Assembly: GCA_030613225.1 (NCBI GenBank)
Contig: JAUWMJ010000023.1
Location: 1 to 14,627 of the forward strand
From: Desulfobacterales bacterium
Lineage (GTDB): Bacteria; Desulfobacterota; Desulfobacteria; Desulfobacterales; JAUWMJ01
Direction: 5' to 3'
Length of the DNA stretch: 14,627 nucleotides
The translations under genes were made by a program, and so were the position numbers. The notes under the pieces were generated by a model, which ran no database searches, had not been told where the DNA came from, and saw only the letters and a program-made list of their open reading frames with translations. Positions 14,042 to 14,627 of this stretch are shown here, piece after piece. The stretch's first letter is position 1. Every line of letters starts with the position of its first letter.

Positions 14042-14331
14042 CAAGATTAGCAAGATTAGATGCTCCTGGCGTGTTGCACCACGTCATGGGCCGGGGTATT
14101 GAGGGGAGAAAAATATTTCATAGCGATATAGATCGCAATGATTTTATAAATCGTCTGTCGGCCCTGACCCGGGATGGAGCTATGGAAATCTATGCCTTGG
14201 TTTTGATGCCGAATCATTTCCATATCCTATGTAAAACAAAGAATATGCCTTTAGCCTCTTGTATGCGCAAAATTCTCACCGGCTATGTCGTAAATTTTAA
14301 CAGGCGCCATCGCAGATACGGTCATCTATTT

Positions 14332-14396
14332 CTCTCCGAGGTGTAGGCTCCACCCTCCGGCCTGTAAGCCCTACGGGCTGGAAGCGGAGCCGGAGG
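14332..14396. mobile_element. 65-bp GC-rich hairpin insert in the transposase gene
   Basis: Native reading frame stops matching after GHLF (codon ending 14331) and resumes with QNRYKS (14397). The 65 bases between contain CCTCCGGC pairing with GCCGGAGG, an inner AGCCC-TAC-GGGCT, and GGCTCC pairing with GGAGCC. Base composition is far richer in GC than its host. The length is not a multiple of three and it carries an in-frame TAG. No clear target duplication is seen. Confidence 0.7.
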
Positions 14397-14627
14397 CAAA
14401 ACCGTTATAAGTCCATCGTTTGTCAGGAGGATGTTTATCTGAAAGAGCTGGTTCGATATATTCACCTGAATCTGTTGCGTAGTGGTCTGGTCAAGGATAT
14501 TAAAGAGCTAAACCGAAATCCCTGGTCCGGTCATTCGGCGCTTGTCGGTAAAGTTGAGAGAAAATGGCAGAATACCGAGTACGTGTTGTCTTTTTTCGGT
14601 GGCTCCAACAATTCAAGAAAGAATTAT

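Larger units (their letters stand above)
13913..14627 (+). pseudogene. REP-associated tyrosine transposase (Y1/RAYT), disrupted twice
   Basis: Joined across the two inserts, the product begins MPRL, then ARLDAPGVLHHVMGRG, YALVLMPNHFHILCK (the HUH metal site HFH), FNRRHRRYGHLF, and after the second insert QNRYKSIV, LVRYIHLNLLRSG (with the catalytic Tyr) and NPWSGHSAL. This is the RAYT layout of single-strand REP transposases. The original ATG at 13913 runs into TAA within eight codons because of the 118-bp MITE. A restart at TTG 14017 inside the MITE is open only to TAG 14344-14346, just past the start of the second element. The 65-bp insert also shifts the frame and separates the HUH motif from the Tyr. 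The gene continues beyond the window. Almost certainly inactive. Confidence 0.88.

Overview
The window looks like chromosome from a strictly anaerobic deltaproteobacterium (Desulfobacterota, probably a large-genome Desulfobacterales sulfate reducer). This is inferred from SelB, a selenoprotein gene, EtfBA next to a DUF362 protein, an acyl-CoA dehydrogenase operon, and many palindromic repeats of the 'ACAGAG' and 'ACCGCAAAG' types common in that group. No marker fixes the genus.

Layout. 2-280 (+) is the end of an HD-GYP protein, followed directly by a 110-bp palindrome. 590-1699 (-) is a two-gene operon: a 60-codon selenoprotein gene that ordinary gene calling breaks at its UGA, then an AEC-family transporter. 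1734-2103 holds a terminator and a 190-bp palindromic element. 2102-2751 (-) is vapBC with its promoter and operator. 3014-3264 (-) holds tRNA-Arg(TCG) and tRNA-His(GTG). 3402-5843 (+) is a promoter, a repeat-rich leader, a 57-aa membrane protein and selB. 5844-6454 is repeat-rich and has no convincing gene.

6455-11850 (-) is one operon, read right to left: DUF362 protein, degenerate histidine phosphatase, acyl-CoA dehydrogenase, TetR regulator, APH-type kinase, and an alpha/beta-hydrolase gene cut off by a REP-like element. Divergent from it, etfB-etfA occupies 12010-13808 (+). A 43-bp palindrome between the two operons carries a -35 box at each end and a perfect 14-bp TetR-type operator at its centre, so the operon's own TetR probably controls both directions. 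The kinase and dehydrogenase resemble the two halves of eukaryotic ACAD11 and the LvaA/LvaC system, which suggests breakdown of 4-hydroxyacyl-CoA through a phosphorylated intermediate, with EtfBA taking electrons from an acyl-CoA dehydrogenase step.

13836-14627 (+) is a REP-associated tyrosine (Y1) transposase gene broken by two palindromic elements: a 118-bp MITE flanked by a 7-bp duplication of target sequence, and a 65-bp hairpin element. The REP unit beside it matches the one that interrupts the hydrolase gene 7 kb away.

The most notable find is the selenoprotein gene at 1517-1699 (-). It has CxxC pairs on both sides of an in-frame UGA, and a SECIS-like hairpin with a GGUCA loop starts 15 nt after the UGA. 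selB lies 2.2 kb away.
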